Positions 24,862-33,244 of a stretch of 64,000 bases of DNA are shown here, in pieces. The notes beneath the pieces were generated by a model. It worked only from the letters and a program-made list of their open reading frames with translations. It was not told where the DNA came from and searched no databases. Each line of letters begins with the position of its first letter. Within the stretch, counting starts at the first letter, position 1. Location: contig CACDKN010000003.1 in assembly GCA_902553315.1 (NCBI GenBank), positions 65,543 through 129,542 on the forward strand, written 5' to 3'. A program made the translations under genes and the position numbers. The DNA comes from AG-339-G14 sp902553315. Lineage in GTDB: Bacteria > Pseudomonadota > Gammaproteobacteria > Magnimaribacterales > AG-339-G14.

Positions 24862-26325
24862 TCAAATAAACCAGTCGGCTCTAGCCGCCATTATAATTTT
24901 TCCTGCTTCATCTTCTGAAATTTCTAAAATGGGAGCAAGCTCATCAGAGGCAAGATCAGCCAATTCTTCCTTAGTTGAAACATTATTCTTTGTAAGTTTT
25001 TCAATCATTTCGTTATCAAGTAAATCTAAACTTTCAAGAGTGTTGTCTTTAGATTCTTCTTCCTCAATGTCAGATAATGCCAGTTCCAAAAGAGCAGCTT
25101 CTGATCTTTCTAAAAGAGCTTCAGAAATTTCTGAATCTATTTCTTCAATACTCTCCAGATCTTCTGAGGAGGCTTCAGAAATTTTTTGAATTGTATCAAA
25201 GCCACTTTGAATTAATTTTTCTGCTAAGTCGCTGTCTACACCCATAAATTTAATTAACTTATTTTCTGGAGAATCTTCAGTAATCAAGTCTTCGTTTTCC
25301 CCGCCTATTTGGATTTGCCAACCTATTAACTCGGAAGCTAGTCTAATGTTTTGTCCATTTCTTCCAATAGCGAGGGCAAGATTTTCATCTTTTACCTTCA
25401 CCTCCATAGTTCCATTTTCTTCATCTAAAACTATAGAAGTAACTTCCGCAGGAGATAAAGTATTTATAAGAAGTTTTGCTGGATCATCGTCCCAGACAAC
25501 AATATCAATTCTTTCGCTGCCAAGTTCATTAGAAACAGCCTGAACTCGAGAACCTCTCATGCCTACACAAGCGCCAACAGGGTCTATTCTAATATCATTA
25601 GTCTTAACGGCAATTTTTGTTCTTGCTCCAGAGTCTCTAGCCACCGCTCTAATTTGAATAACCTCTTCGGCGATTTCAGGGACTTCTAATTTAAATAATT
25701 CAACCACCATTTCTTTTGCACTTCTGCTCAAAATTAATTGAGATCCTCTATTTTCCCTCTCAGCTTCTCCTAAGATTCCTTTTATTCGGTCGCCAATTCT
25801 GTAAATCTCACCTTGCACCAAATCCCTTCGAGACAAGGAAGCTTCTGCGTTATCGCCTAAATCAACTATGATAAATTCTCTAGTAACTTTTTTAACTGTG
25901 CCGTTAATCAAAGTGTTTAAGTAAGGTCTAAACTTTTTAATTATTTCAAGTCGCTCAGCATCTCTTACTTTTTGCACTATTACCTGCTTCGCTGCTTGAG
26001 CAGCAATCCTGCCAAAGTCAGGATTTTCAATTTGCTCTTTATCTACGTCGCCTTCTTTTAATTCTTTTTCATCAGCTAAATCACTATCAGCTAAAATATG
26101 TATTTCAGAATTCTCGTAGTTTTCAAAATCAACTGCTGTCCAACACCTGAATGTTTCAAAGTCACCTGTTTCTCTATCTATAGAGACTCTAATGTCTACT
26201 TCTTCTTGATATCTTTTTTTTGCAGCGCTCGCTAATGCCAACTCAATAGCTTCAAATATAGTATCTTTTGGCAAATCTTTTTCATTAGACACTGATTCAG
26301 CTACCATCAATATTTCTTGATTCAT
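24862..26325 (-). CDS. nusA: Transcription termination/antitermination factor NusA
   Basis: Binds RNA polymerase and nascent RNA to modulate pausing, termination and antitermination. The 487 residues have an N-terminal polymerase-binding domain (about 1-125), S1 (about 135-200), two KH domains (about 200-345, with GACVGMRGSRVQ and LAIGRNGQNIRLAS) and two acidic C-terminal helix-hairpin repeats (about 355-487), the gammaproteobacterial arrangement. It lies between rimP (1-base gap) and infB. Confidence 0.96.
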   Translation of the reverse strand: MNQEILMVAESVSNEKDLPKDTIFEAIELALASAAKKRYQEEVDIRVSIDRETGDFETFRCWTAVDFENYENSEIHILADSDLADEKELKEGDVDKEQIENPDFGRIAAQAAKQVIVQKVRDAERLEIIKKFRPYLNTLINGTVKKVTREFIIVDLGDNAEASLSRRDLVQGEIYRIGDRIKGILGEAERENRGSQLILSRSAKEMVVELFKLEVPEIAEEVIQIRAVARDSGARTKIAVKTNDIRIDPVGACVGMRGSRVQAVSNELGSERIDIVVWDDDPAKLLINTLSPAEVTSIVLDEENGTMEVKVKDENLALAIGRNGQNIRLASELIGWQIQIGGENEDLITEDSPENKLIKFMGVDSDLAEKLIQSGFDTIQKISEASSEDLESIEEIDSEISEALLERSEAALLELALSDIEEEESKDNTLESLDLLDNEMIEKLTKNNVSTKEELADLASDELAPILEISEDEAGKIIMAARADWFI

Positions 26326-26326
26326 T

Positions 26327-26788
26327 TTATGCTTGCTCCATATATATTAATTTTGAAGATAAATAATTAGAAGAACTTATTTTTTCGAGATCTTCATTAT
26401 GTTTTTTAATTTCTAAGAGATTATCTTCAGCTTTAATAAGCTTTCCTCTAAGAGTTTGTTTTATATTTTCTTTCATGAATTTTATTTCAACTTGATAACC
26501 AAGAAATGCTTTATGTTGATTAAAATCAAAAAAAATTCTATCAATTCCAGGAGAAGAAACTTCTAATCTATAGTTAAAGTCTAAAAAATCTGAGTTATTT
26601 AAGATTTCCATGGTCTGGTTGCTTACTTTTTCACAATCTGACAAATTTATAGATGTATCCTTATTGTCTATATATAGCCTTATTAATTTAGATCTAGAAT
26701 TTCCTGAAATTTCTAAACCCCAAAAAATATACCCCAAAGAAATAATATCCTTTTCAATAGCAATCTTTAATCTCTCTTTTATATCCAT
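26327..26788 (-). CDS. rimP: Ribosome maturation factor RimP
   Basis: Promotes assembly of the 30S subunit. The 153 residues keep the RimP pattern: LGYIFWGLEIS, LIRLYIDNKD, CEKVSNQTMEIL, YRLEVSSPGIDRIFFD and the C-terminal SH3-like part. ATG at 26788 lies 11 bases after a strong inverted repeat that separates it from tRNA-fMet. rimP-nusA-infB order is conserved. Confidence 0.93.
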   Translation of the reverse strand: MDIKERLKIAIEKDIISLGYIFWGLEISGNSRSKLIRLYIDNKDTSINLSDCEKVSNQTMEILNNSDFLDFNYRLEVSSPGIDRIFFDFNQHKAFLGYQVEIKFMKENIKQTLRGKLIKAEDNLLEIKKHNEDLEKISSSNYLSSKLIYMEQA

Positions 26789-26799
26789 AATTTTATATT

Positions 26800-26823
26800 A
26801 AATAGGCCCTTAAAGGGCCTATT

Positions 26824-26824
<1 letters not shown>
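26800..26824 (-). terminator. Inverted repeat after tRNA-fMet (attenuator or processing hairpin)
   Basis: A perfect 11-base inverted repeat (26800-26810 with 26814-26824, 3-base loop TAA) with the GC core AGGCCCT/AGGGCCT. On the transcribed minus strand it begins at the last base of the tRNA-fMet CCA end and is followed by ATTTAATATAAAATT, an imperfect U-rich run, 11 bases before rimP. It could be a partial intrinsic terminator between tRNA and rimP-nusA-infB, or a structure for tRNA 3' processing. Confidence 0.55.
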
Positions 26825-26900
<76 letters not shown>

Positions 26901-26947
26901 ATAAGTCGCAGGAGTATAGGATTTACAATAAATTTGGTCAAGTAAAT

Positions 26948-27034
26948 TGGTGCCGAAGAGAGGATTTGAACCTCCACGAGCAAAAGCTCACTACCCCCTC
27001 AAGATAGCGTGTCTACCAGTTCCACCACTTCGGC
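26948..27034 (-). tRNA. tRNA-Leu (anticodon GAG)
   Basis: An 87-base class II tRNA: acceptor GCCGAAG/CTTCGGC, D-arm with GGTAGACACGC, anticodon stem CTATC/GGTAG around TTGAGGG (anticodon complement of 26998-27000), long variable arm GAGC-TTTT-GCTC, T-arm with TTCAAAT, encoded ACCA. It begins 4 bases after the secG stop, as leuU follows secG in E. coli, so it is presumably processed from the secG transcript. Confidence 0.96.
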
Positions 27035-27038
27035 ACTC

Positions 27039-27359
27039 TTAGTCTGGTAAATCTTCAATTTCAATAATGTTATCTGAAACATCTTCTGCATTCACTGGTT
27101 CAGAAAAAATTTCTAATTCTGAGTCAAAATTTGTCTTTTGGTAAATCGATATCCCTAAAGTATTGATAAAAAAAACGAAAACTAAGATCCATGTCAAAGT
27201 TGTTAAGGTGTTTCCAGATTCGATTGGACCAAGCATTCCATTATTATTACCGCTCCCAAAGGCTGAACCGATATCTGCTCCCTTACCGTTTTGCATAAGA
27301 ATGACAACTACTAATAAAATAGCAACGAATATTTGAAATCCTATTAAAAAACTAAGCAT
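27039..27359 (-). CDS. secG: Protein translocase subunit SecG
   Basis: Small membrane subunit of the SecYEG channel. I choose ATG at 27357-27359 (106 residues), which overlaps the tpiA stop by 8 bases; a longer frame upstream adds 14 residues inside tpiA and is not family-like. Two membrane segments (about 3-21 and 50-69) flank the conserved LMQNGKGADIGSAFGSG loop. An acidic tail follows. The stop lies 4 bases from tRNA-Leu. Confidence 0.94.
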   Translation of the reverse strand: MLSFLIGFQIFVAILLVVVILMQNGKGADIGSAFGSGNNNGMLGPIESGNTLTTLTWILVFVFFINTLGISIYQKTNFDSELEIFSEPVNAEDVSDNIIEIEDLPD

Positions 27360-28095
27360 TTTTAAAATTTTGGGCGATCTTAGCAAATTCTTCTCCATCA
27401 AGTGAAGCGTTTCCTACTAATAATCCTGAAATATTTTTTTCAGCCAAAATTTCTTTTGAATTCGTCGCATTTACACTTCCGCCATATAAAATTTCTGATT
27501 GAATGTTTTTAGTTTCTAAAGTTGCTTTAATGAAATCTATGGATTCTCTAATACTCGATATTTCTGCAGAAATACCCGTTCCAATTGCCCAAATAGGCTC
27601 ATAAGCAACTATTATTGAGTTTGATTTAAAGTTTTCAAAATTACTAAAAGACTCTAATTGTTTAAATAAGAAATTTTCTCTATCTCCGCTTTCCCTAGTT
27701 TCAAGGCTTTCTCCTACGCAGACTATAGGAGAAATTTTTTCATTAATTAATTTTTGAGTCTTCTGGAAAACAATTGAATTAGTATCTCCTGCCATTCTTT
27801 GTTCAGAATGCCCAACAATACAATAATGAATCTCAGAGAAATTTGATAAATGCTTAGAAGAGACTTGACCGGTAAAAGGACCGGGGTCTTTTTCAGATAC
27901 GTCTTGGCTTCCAGTTAATAAATATTTAGAAAAAGCAGATTTTTCAATAAAAAAAGGAATTTGTAAAAAATTTGGACAAATTACAATTTGCAACGTTTCT
28001 TTAGAAGAAATCTCACTACAATTATTTTCAAATTTAAAAATCCAATCAGAAATGTCTAGGCTATTCATTTTCCAATTAGCAATTAGATACTTCAT
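27352..28095 (-). CDS. tpiA: Triosephosphate isomerase
   Basis: Interconverts dihydroxyacetone phosphate and glyceraldehyde 3-phosphate. The 247-residue TIM barrel has the NWKMN lysine loop at the N-terminus, the catalytic His in IVGHSEQR, catalytic Glu in AYEPIWAIGTG and the phosphate loop GGSVNATN. ATG overlaps the glmM stop as ATGA. glmM-tpiA-secG is the Pseudomonas-type order. Confidence 0.96.
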   Translation of the reverse strand: MKYLIANWKMNSLDISDWIFKFENNCSEISSKETLQIVICPNFLQIPFFIEKSAFSKYLLTGSQDVSEKDPGPFTGQVSSKHLSNFSEIHYCIVGHSEQRMAGDTNSIVFQKTQKLINEKISPIVCVGESLETRESGDRENFLFKQLESFSNFENFKSNSIIVAYEPIWAIGTGISAEISSIRESIDFIKATLETKNIQSEILYGGSVNATNSKEILAEKNISGLLVGNASLDGEEFAKIAQNFKNA

Positions 28096-29441
28096 GAAAG
28101 ATTTTTAGCAAAACTCTCTAACTCTTCAGAAACGTTTTTAGTTTTAGCTGAATCATTGCTTTCCACCATGATTCGTAATAATTTTTCTGTCCCTGACTTT
28201 CTAACGTTTATCCTTCCTTTATTATTGGTAATATCTGCTTCCAAGCGTTTTTTTAGTGCGTTAAATTTTTTATTTTTTATTATTTTTTCAGGATCATTAG
28301 TTTTTACATTTTTCAAAACTTGAGGGTATTTTTTAAAGTTTTTTATATTTTTTTTATAAACTTTATTTGAAAAATTAATTGCATCTAAAAATTTTATTGC
28401 TGCAATAATACCATCCCCAGTTAACGCAGAATCTAAACAAATTAAATGCCCAGATTGCTCGCCGCCCAGCTCCCAGCCTAATTCTTCAAGTTTTTCAAGA
28501 ACGTATCTATCGCCAACATCTGATCTTATCAATTCAATATCTAACTCTTTCAAGGCGTCTTCGAGACCTTGGTTAGTCATATGAGTACCAACGACTCCCC
28601 TGGTTCCTAAGTAAATATTGTGTTGAAATTTTTCTTTAGCCAACAAATATAAAATTTGATCTCCATCTATCTCAGTCAAATCTTTACTTACAAAGACTAA
28701 TCTATCTCCATCTCCATCTAATGCAAGCCCAAAATCCGCATTATTTTCGGCTACTGCTTTTTTCAAACATTCAATATCAGTTGAGCCACAATTTTTGTTT
28801 ATATTCAATCCGTCAGGCTTATTGGATATAACCTTTAATTCAGCTCCTAATTCTTTAAACACCTTTGGAGCTACGTCATAAGCTGCGCCATTCGCCACAT
28901 CCAGTACTAATTTTAATCCAGAAAAATTTTCGTTTTTAGTTAAAGCTTTTTTACAAAACTCTATATATCTCCCACCAGCATCAGAAATTCTATTAGCTTT
29001 TCCTAGACAATCCGCTTCAACGACTTGAAACTTCTCATCAATCATCTTCTCAATTCTATTTTCAAGCTCTTCTGATAATTTTTTCCCTCTGCTGTCAAAA
29101 AATTTTATTCCATTGTCTAGATATGAATTGTGTGAAGCGCTTATAACCACTCCCGCCGCATTTTTAAAAGAATTTGCTAAAAATGATATTGCCGGAGTAG
29201 GAAGTGGGCCAACTAACTTAACGTCTATGCCAGCTGATATGAATCCAGATTGAATAGCAGTTTCAAGCAGGTATCCAGAAATTCTCGTATCTTTTCCAAT
29301 AATGACTGAAGAAATGCCCATTTCAGAGAAAACTTTTCCTGCAGCCCAACCAAGTTTTAAAACGAATTCAGGATTTGTGATTTCGTTAATTGGCCCTCGA
29401 ATACCATCGGTACCAAAGAATTTTTTCTTTCTAACAAACAT
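28092..29441 (-). CDS. glmM: Phosphoglucosamine mutase
   Basis: Converts glucosamine 6-phosphate to glucosamine 1-phosphate for UDP-GlcNAc, feeding peptidoglycan and lipid A. The 449 residues have the opening GTDGIRG, the phosphoserine loop ISASHNSYLDNGIKFF with Ser103, the metal loop LALDGDGDRLVF and the sugar loop GEQSGHLI. Length matches. Located between folP and tpiA in the conserved block. Confidence 0.97.
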   Translation of the reverse strand: MFVRKKKFFGTDGIRGPINEITNPEFVLKLGWAAGKVFSEMGISSVIIGKDTRISGYLLETAIQSGFISAGIDVKLVGPLPTPAISFLANSFKNAAGVVISASHNSYLDNGIKFFDSRGKKLSEELENRIEKMIDEKFQVVEADCLGKANRISDAGGRYIEFCKKALTKNENFSGLKLVLDVANGAAYDVAPKVFKELGAELKVISNKPDGLNINKNCGSTDIECLKKAVAENNADFGLALDGDGDRLVFVSKDLTEIDGDQILYLLAKEKFQHNIYLGTRGVVGTHMTNQGLEDALKELDIELIRSDVGDRYVLEKLEELGWELGGEQSGHLICLDSALTGDGIIAAIKFLDAINFSNKVYKKNIKNFKKYPQVLKNVKTNDPEKIIKNKKFNALKKRLEADITNNKGRINVRKSGTEKLLRIMVESNDSAKTKNVSEELESFAKNLS

Positions 29442-29445
29442 CGAT

Positions 29446-30243
29446 TCAATTTTCTAACTTATTTGATAATTTTGCTACATTATGAACTCTAAGAATGTTC
29501 GCACCATTTTCAGCTGCAATTATACTAGCAATAGCTGATTTTTCGTCTATATCTTCAATTTTTGCTTCATTAAATAATTTTTTTAAGAATCCTTTTCTTG
29601 ATAAACCAATTAAAATCTTATTTTTGTATTGAGAATAATCGAAATCAAAAAGCAATTTTTTATTTTCTTCAAATGTTTTATCGTATCCAAATCCAGGATC
29701 TAAAATAATATTTTGTTCATTTATTCCGAAGATTGTAAGTTGATTGATCTGAGCTTTAAAAAAACTATCTATGTCTTCCTCCAACGATTTAGTCCTATCT
29801 CTAGAGTTATGCATTACACAAATAGGTACATTATGATTTTTGACTAATTTCTTTCCTGAAATTGAAGTCAATCCACTAACATCGTTTATTAGTCCGATCG
29901 GGAATTTAAGCACCTCTTTCATAACTTCTGGCTTTCTAGTATCAATTGAAATTATCGATTTAGTCTCTGAAATCAGTTCTAAAACTGGTATTAATCTATC
30001 TAATTCTTCTTGAGTAGAAATTGGAGAATACCCCGGCCTTGTAGATTCTGCTCCTATATCAATAAATGATGCTCCTGACTTTTCCAAGAAATCAATTTCT
30101 TTAATAATTTTTCTTAAATCAAATTCTGAAGTTAAATTATTAGATATAAACTTTCCACCATCTGAGAAAGAATCAGTTGTAATATTTATTATTCCCATAA
30201 CAAGAGGCTTATCAAAGATAAGCTCCTTGTTTCCGAAAAGCAT
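29446..30243 (-). CDS. folP: Dihydropteroate synthase
   Basis: Condenses p-aminobenzoate with dihydropterin pyrophosphate in folate synthesis; target of sulfonamides. The 265-residue barrel shows MGIINITTDSFSDGG, DIGAESTRPG, LINDVSGL, MHNSR and GFGYDKTFEEN. ATG at 30243 follows ftsH by 8 bases. ftsH-folP-glmM is conserved in gammaproteobacteria. Confidence 0.96.
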   Translation of the reverse strand: MLFGNKELIFDKPLVMGIINITTDSFSDGGKFISNNLTSEFDLRKIIKEIDFLEKSGASFIDIGAESTRPGYSPISTQEELDRLIPVLELISETKSIISIDTRKPEVMKEVLKFPIGLINDVSGLTSISGKKLVKNHNVPICVMHNSRDRTKSLEEDIDSFFKAQINQLTIFGINEQNIILDPGFGYDKTFEENKKLLFDFDYSQYKNKILIGLSRKGFLKKLFNEAKIEDIDEKSAIASIIAAENGANILRVHNVAKLSNKLEN

Positions 30244-30251
30244 TCTATAAT

Positions 30252-32162
30252 TTAAGTTTGATTTGCTGGATCAGAAATAGGTGGATTAGGTTTCTTCTTT
30301 CTAGAGTCCTTTGTATCAGAATCATCTGAGTCTCCAGCCCTAGGTTTTGCTCCAGCCATAATATCGTCTATTTGGTCAGTATTTAATGTCTCAAATTCAA
30401 CTAACGCTTTCGCCATGGCGTGAAGTTTCTCAATGTTTTTATTGAGAAGATCCGTAGCGGTTTTATAGCATCTATCAATAATTTTCTTTGACTCCTCATC
30501 AATTAATTTTGCAGTTTGATCCGAAAAAACGGTAGATGAGTTTGAAGCCGATCTTCCAAGAAATGGTTCATCATTTTCATCTTCATATCTCATAGGACCT
30601 AATTTCTCTGATAAACCCCATTTAGTTACCATATTCCTAGCAAGTTCAGTAGCTCTTTCGATATCATTTGAGGCACCAGTAGTTACACCTTTGTCTCCGT
30701 AAATTAGTTCTTCGGCAATTCGACCACCAAAAAGACCGCATATTCTGTCAAGGATTCCCTGTTTGCTTAGACTATATCTGTCTTCTTCTGGAAGGAATAC
30801 TGTAACCCCTAGTGCTCTTCCTCTTGGAATAATAGAGACCTTATAAACTGGGTCGTGCTCGTCAAGCTCTCTTCCTATAATTGCGTGACCAGCTTCATGG
30901 TAAGCAGTTCTCGTTTTCTCTTCTAAAGACATGACCATAGACTTTCTCTCAGCGCCCATCATTACTTTATCTTTTGCAAGTTCTAATTCATTCATTGTTA
31001 CTTTTTTCTTTCCCGATCTGGCTGAAAATAACGCAGCCTCGTTAACTAAGTTTGCTAAATCGGCACCAGAAAAACCTGGAGTTCCTCTAGCTATGTATGA
31101 AACTTCAACGTCCTCAGAGATTGGCACATTTCTACAATGCACTTTAAGAATTTGTTCTCTTCCTCTGATGTCAGGTAAAGGAACTACAACTTGTCTGTCA
31201 AATCTTCCTGGTCTTAACAAAGCCGGATCTAGTACATCCGGTCTATTAGTAGCGGCAATAATAATTATTCCTTCATTTGCCTCGAATCCGTCCATTTCTA
31301 CTAAAAGCTGATTAAGTGTTTGTTCTCTTTCGTCATGACCACCGCCAAGACCGGCTCCTCTATGTCTTCCAACAGCGTCGATTTCATCAATGAAAACTAT
31401 GCATGGAGCTTGCCTTTTGGCTTGCTCAAACATGTCTCTAACTCTTGAGGCACCAACACCAACAAACATCTCAACGAAATCTGAACCAGAAATAGAAAAA
31501 AATGGAACTTGTGCTTCTCCAGCTATAGCTCTAGCTAAAAGGGTTTTACCAGTTCCTGGAGAACCGCTCATCAAAATACCTCTGGGAATTTTTCCACCTA
31601 ATCTTTGAAATTTTGAAGGGTCTTTTAAAAAATCAACTAATTCTTGGACTTCTTCTTTAGCCTCTTCAACACCAGCAACATCTTTAAAAGTAGTTTTAAC
31701 TTTTCCTCCTTCAAGCATTTTTGCTTTGCTTTTACCAAAGCTCATTGGGCCGCCTCGGCCTCCCATTCCACCTTGCATCTGGCGCATGAAGAAAAAGAAG
31801 ATAGCCAATATTATTAAAATTGGAAAGCTAGCAACCAGTAGCTGAGTCCAAATGCTTTCTGTTTGAGGCTCTTCACCAAAAACTTCAACTTGGTGTTCAA
31901 ACAAATCGTCCATCAACTGGTTGTCTTGAACATAAATTGGCCTTGTAGTTTTGAAAGAGGTTCCGTCTTCTTTGAAACCATTGATAGAATATCCATCTCC
32001 TTCAAATGAAACGCTGGCTATTTGGTCTTTATTTACAAGGGAAACAAACTCAGAATAAGTAATATTTTCTGAACCCGGACCTTGATTAAAATTTTGTAGT
32101 GCAAAAAAAGTTGCTCCAGCAATAAAAAGCCAGATGAAAGTGTTTCTTAGAAATTGGGACAT
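30252..32162 (-). CDS. ftsH: Membrane ATP-dependent zinc protease FtsH
   Basis: Inner-membrane AAA+ protease for membrane and regulatory proteins, including LpxC in E. coli. The 636 residues have two membrane helices (about 5-23 and 105-126) around a periplasmic domain, Walker A GSPGTGKT (200-207), Walker B IVFIDEID (255-262), the second region of homology ending RPGRFDR (about 317-323) and the zinc site HEAGH (422-426). Order rlmE-ftsH-folP is conserved. All key residues are present. Confidence 0.97.
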   Translation of the reverse strand: MSQFLRNTFIWLFIAGATFFALQNFNQGPGSENITYSEFVSLVNKDQIASVSFEGDGYSINGFKEDGTSFKTTRPIYVQDNQLMDDLFEHQVEVFGEEPQTESIWTQLLVASFPILIILAIFFFFMRQMQGGMGGRGGPMSFGKSKAKMLEGGKVKTTFKDVAGVEEAKEEVQELVDFLKDPSKFQRLGGKIPRGILMSGSPGTGKTLLARAIAGEAQVPFFSISGSDFVEMFVGVGASRVRDMFEQAKRQAPCIVFIDEIDAVGRHRGAGLGGGHDEREQTLNQLLVEMDGFEANEGIIIIAATNRPDVLDPALLRPGRFDRQVVVPLPDIRGREQILKVHCRNVPISEDVEVSYIARGTPGFSGADLANLVNEAALFSARSGKKKVTMNELELAKDKVMMGAERKSMVMSLEEKTRTAYHEAGHAIIGRELDEHDPVYKVSIIPRGRALGVTVFLPEEDRYSLSKQGILDRICGLFGGRIAEELIYGDKGVTTGASNDIERATELARNMVTKWGLSEKLGPMRYEDENDEPFLGRSASNSSTVFSDQTAKLIDEESKKIIDRCYKTATDLLNKNIEKLHAMAKALVEFETLNTDQIDDIMAGAKPRAGDSDDSDTKDSRKKKPNPPISDPANQT

Positions 32163-32176
32163 AATATTTTTTAATT

Positions 32177-32755
32177 CTATATTTTATCGATACCTAGAAT
32201 GTAACATTCTTTTGAAGTTGATCTTGAAGCATCAGGTTTTATTCTTTTAATTTTTCGAAAGCGATTTTTCAATTCATTTTTTAAAAAAATCATAGAATCG
32301 CCTTCGAAGCATTTACACAAGTATTTTCCACCAATTTTCAGAAATTTGTCTACTATACTTATCTCTATTTCTAATAAGGATTTCATATTTTCCGAATCGA
32401 TTATACTTACACCACTTATATTGGGGGCAATATCAGATAAAACAATAGATACCTTATTTAAATTGATCCTGTGAACATCTTTTAAGTCGATTTGAAAAAA
32501 ATTTACGTTTTTTATTTCTTTCATCGGCAATATATCTATTGCAATTATTGAACCTGAGTCGCCTAGAATATTGCTTGCTACTTGACTCCAACCGCCTGGA
32601 GAAGAGCCAATATCAAGAACTTTATCCCCAGCCTTAATGATTTTGTTTTGTTTTTGTATCTGAATTAATTTATAAGCTGCCCTAGATCTAAAACCATCTT
32701 TTTTTGATAGTGAATTATATTTTTCTCCCTTTGAATAAGATACATTTTTTGACAT
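32177..32755 (-). CDS. rlmE: 23S rRNA 2'-O-methyltransferase (U2552)
   Basis: Methylates U2552 of 23S rRNA during large-subunit assembly. The 192-residue FtsJ/RrmJ fold keeps the K-D-K-E set: Lys29 in RAAYKL, Asp in LSDIAPNISG, Lys in GGKYLCKCF and Glu in TSKECYILG, with the SAM loop DIGSSPGGWSQV. Next to ftsH, as usual. The yhbY gene that often separates greA and rlmE is absent here. Confidence 0.95.
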   Translation of the reverse strand: MSKNVSYSKGEKYNSLSKKDGFRSRAAYKLIQIQKQNKIIKAGDKVLDIGSSPGGWSQVASNILGDSGSIIAIDILPMKEIKNVNFFQIDLKDVHRINLNKVSIVLSDIAPNISGVSIIDSENMKSLLEIEISIVDKFLKIGGKYLCKCFEGDSMIFLKNELKNRFRKIKRIKPDASRSTSKECYILGIDKI

Positions 32756-32761
32756 GAAGAT

Positions 32762-33238
32762 TTATAAATGTTTTGTAGATACTATCTCATATTCTTTGAA
32801 TCCTGAGGGAGTTTCAAACTTTATGATGTCACCTTCTTCTTTGCCTATTAGCGCCTTAGAAATAGGAGATGAATAAGATATTTTCCCTTTTTTTACATCA
32901 GCTTCATCCTCACCAACAATTTTATAAGTCACCTCTTTTTCTGAGCTCATTTCAAAAAGTGTAACAGTTGCTCCAAATATAACTCTTCCAGATTCTGGGA
33001 TATTCTCTATCTCTATTATTTGAGATCTAGATAGTTTGGATTCTACTTCTCTAATCCTAGCCTCTGCTAAACCTTGTTGTTCCTTTGCTGCATGGTATTC
33101 AGCATTTTCTTTAAGGTCACCAAATTCTCTGGCTTCTGCAATGGCTTTTGATATTTTTGGTCTTTCAGTTAAAAGTTTTTGAAGCTCTTCTTGTAAAGCA
33201 ACCTCTCCTTCTTTAGTCATGGGCTCTCTGTCAGGCAT
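32762..33238 (-). CDS. greA: Transcription elongation factor GreA
   Basis: Stimulates cleavage of backtracked RNA by RNA polymerase. The 158 residues show the N-terminal coiled coil with DLKENAEYHAAKEQQ (tip acidic residues intact) and the C-terminal FKBP-like domain with the SYSSPISKALIGKEEGD motif. Family length. carB lies 6 bases upstream; carAB-greA is conserved in gammaproteobacteria. Confidence 0.97.
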   Translation of the reverse strand: MPDREPMTKEGEVALQEELQKLLTERPKISKAIAEAREFGDLKENAEYHAAKEQQGLAEARIREVESKLSRSQIIEIENIPESGRVIFGATVTLFEMSSEKEVTYKIVGEDEADVKKGKISYSSPISKALIGKEEGDIIKFETPSGFKEYEIVSTKHL

Positions 33239-33244
33239 ATTTAA

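Noticed and set aside
30931..31311. 126-codon open frame on the plus strand within ftsH
   Set aside because: Antisense to conserved AAA+ and protease coding sequence; no ribosome site or family resemblance.
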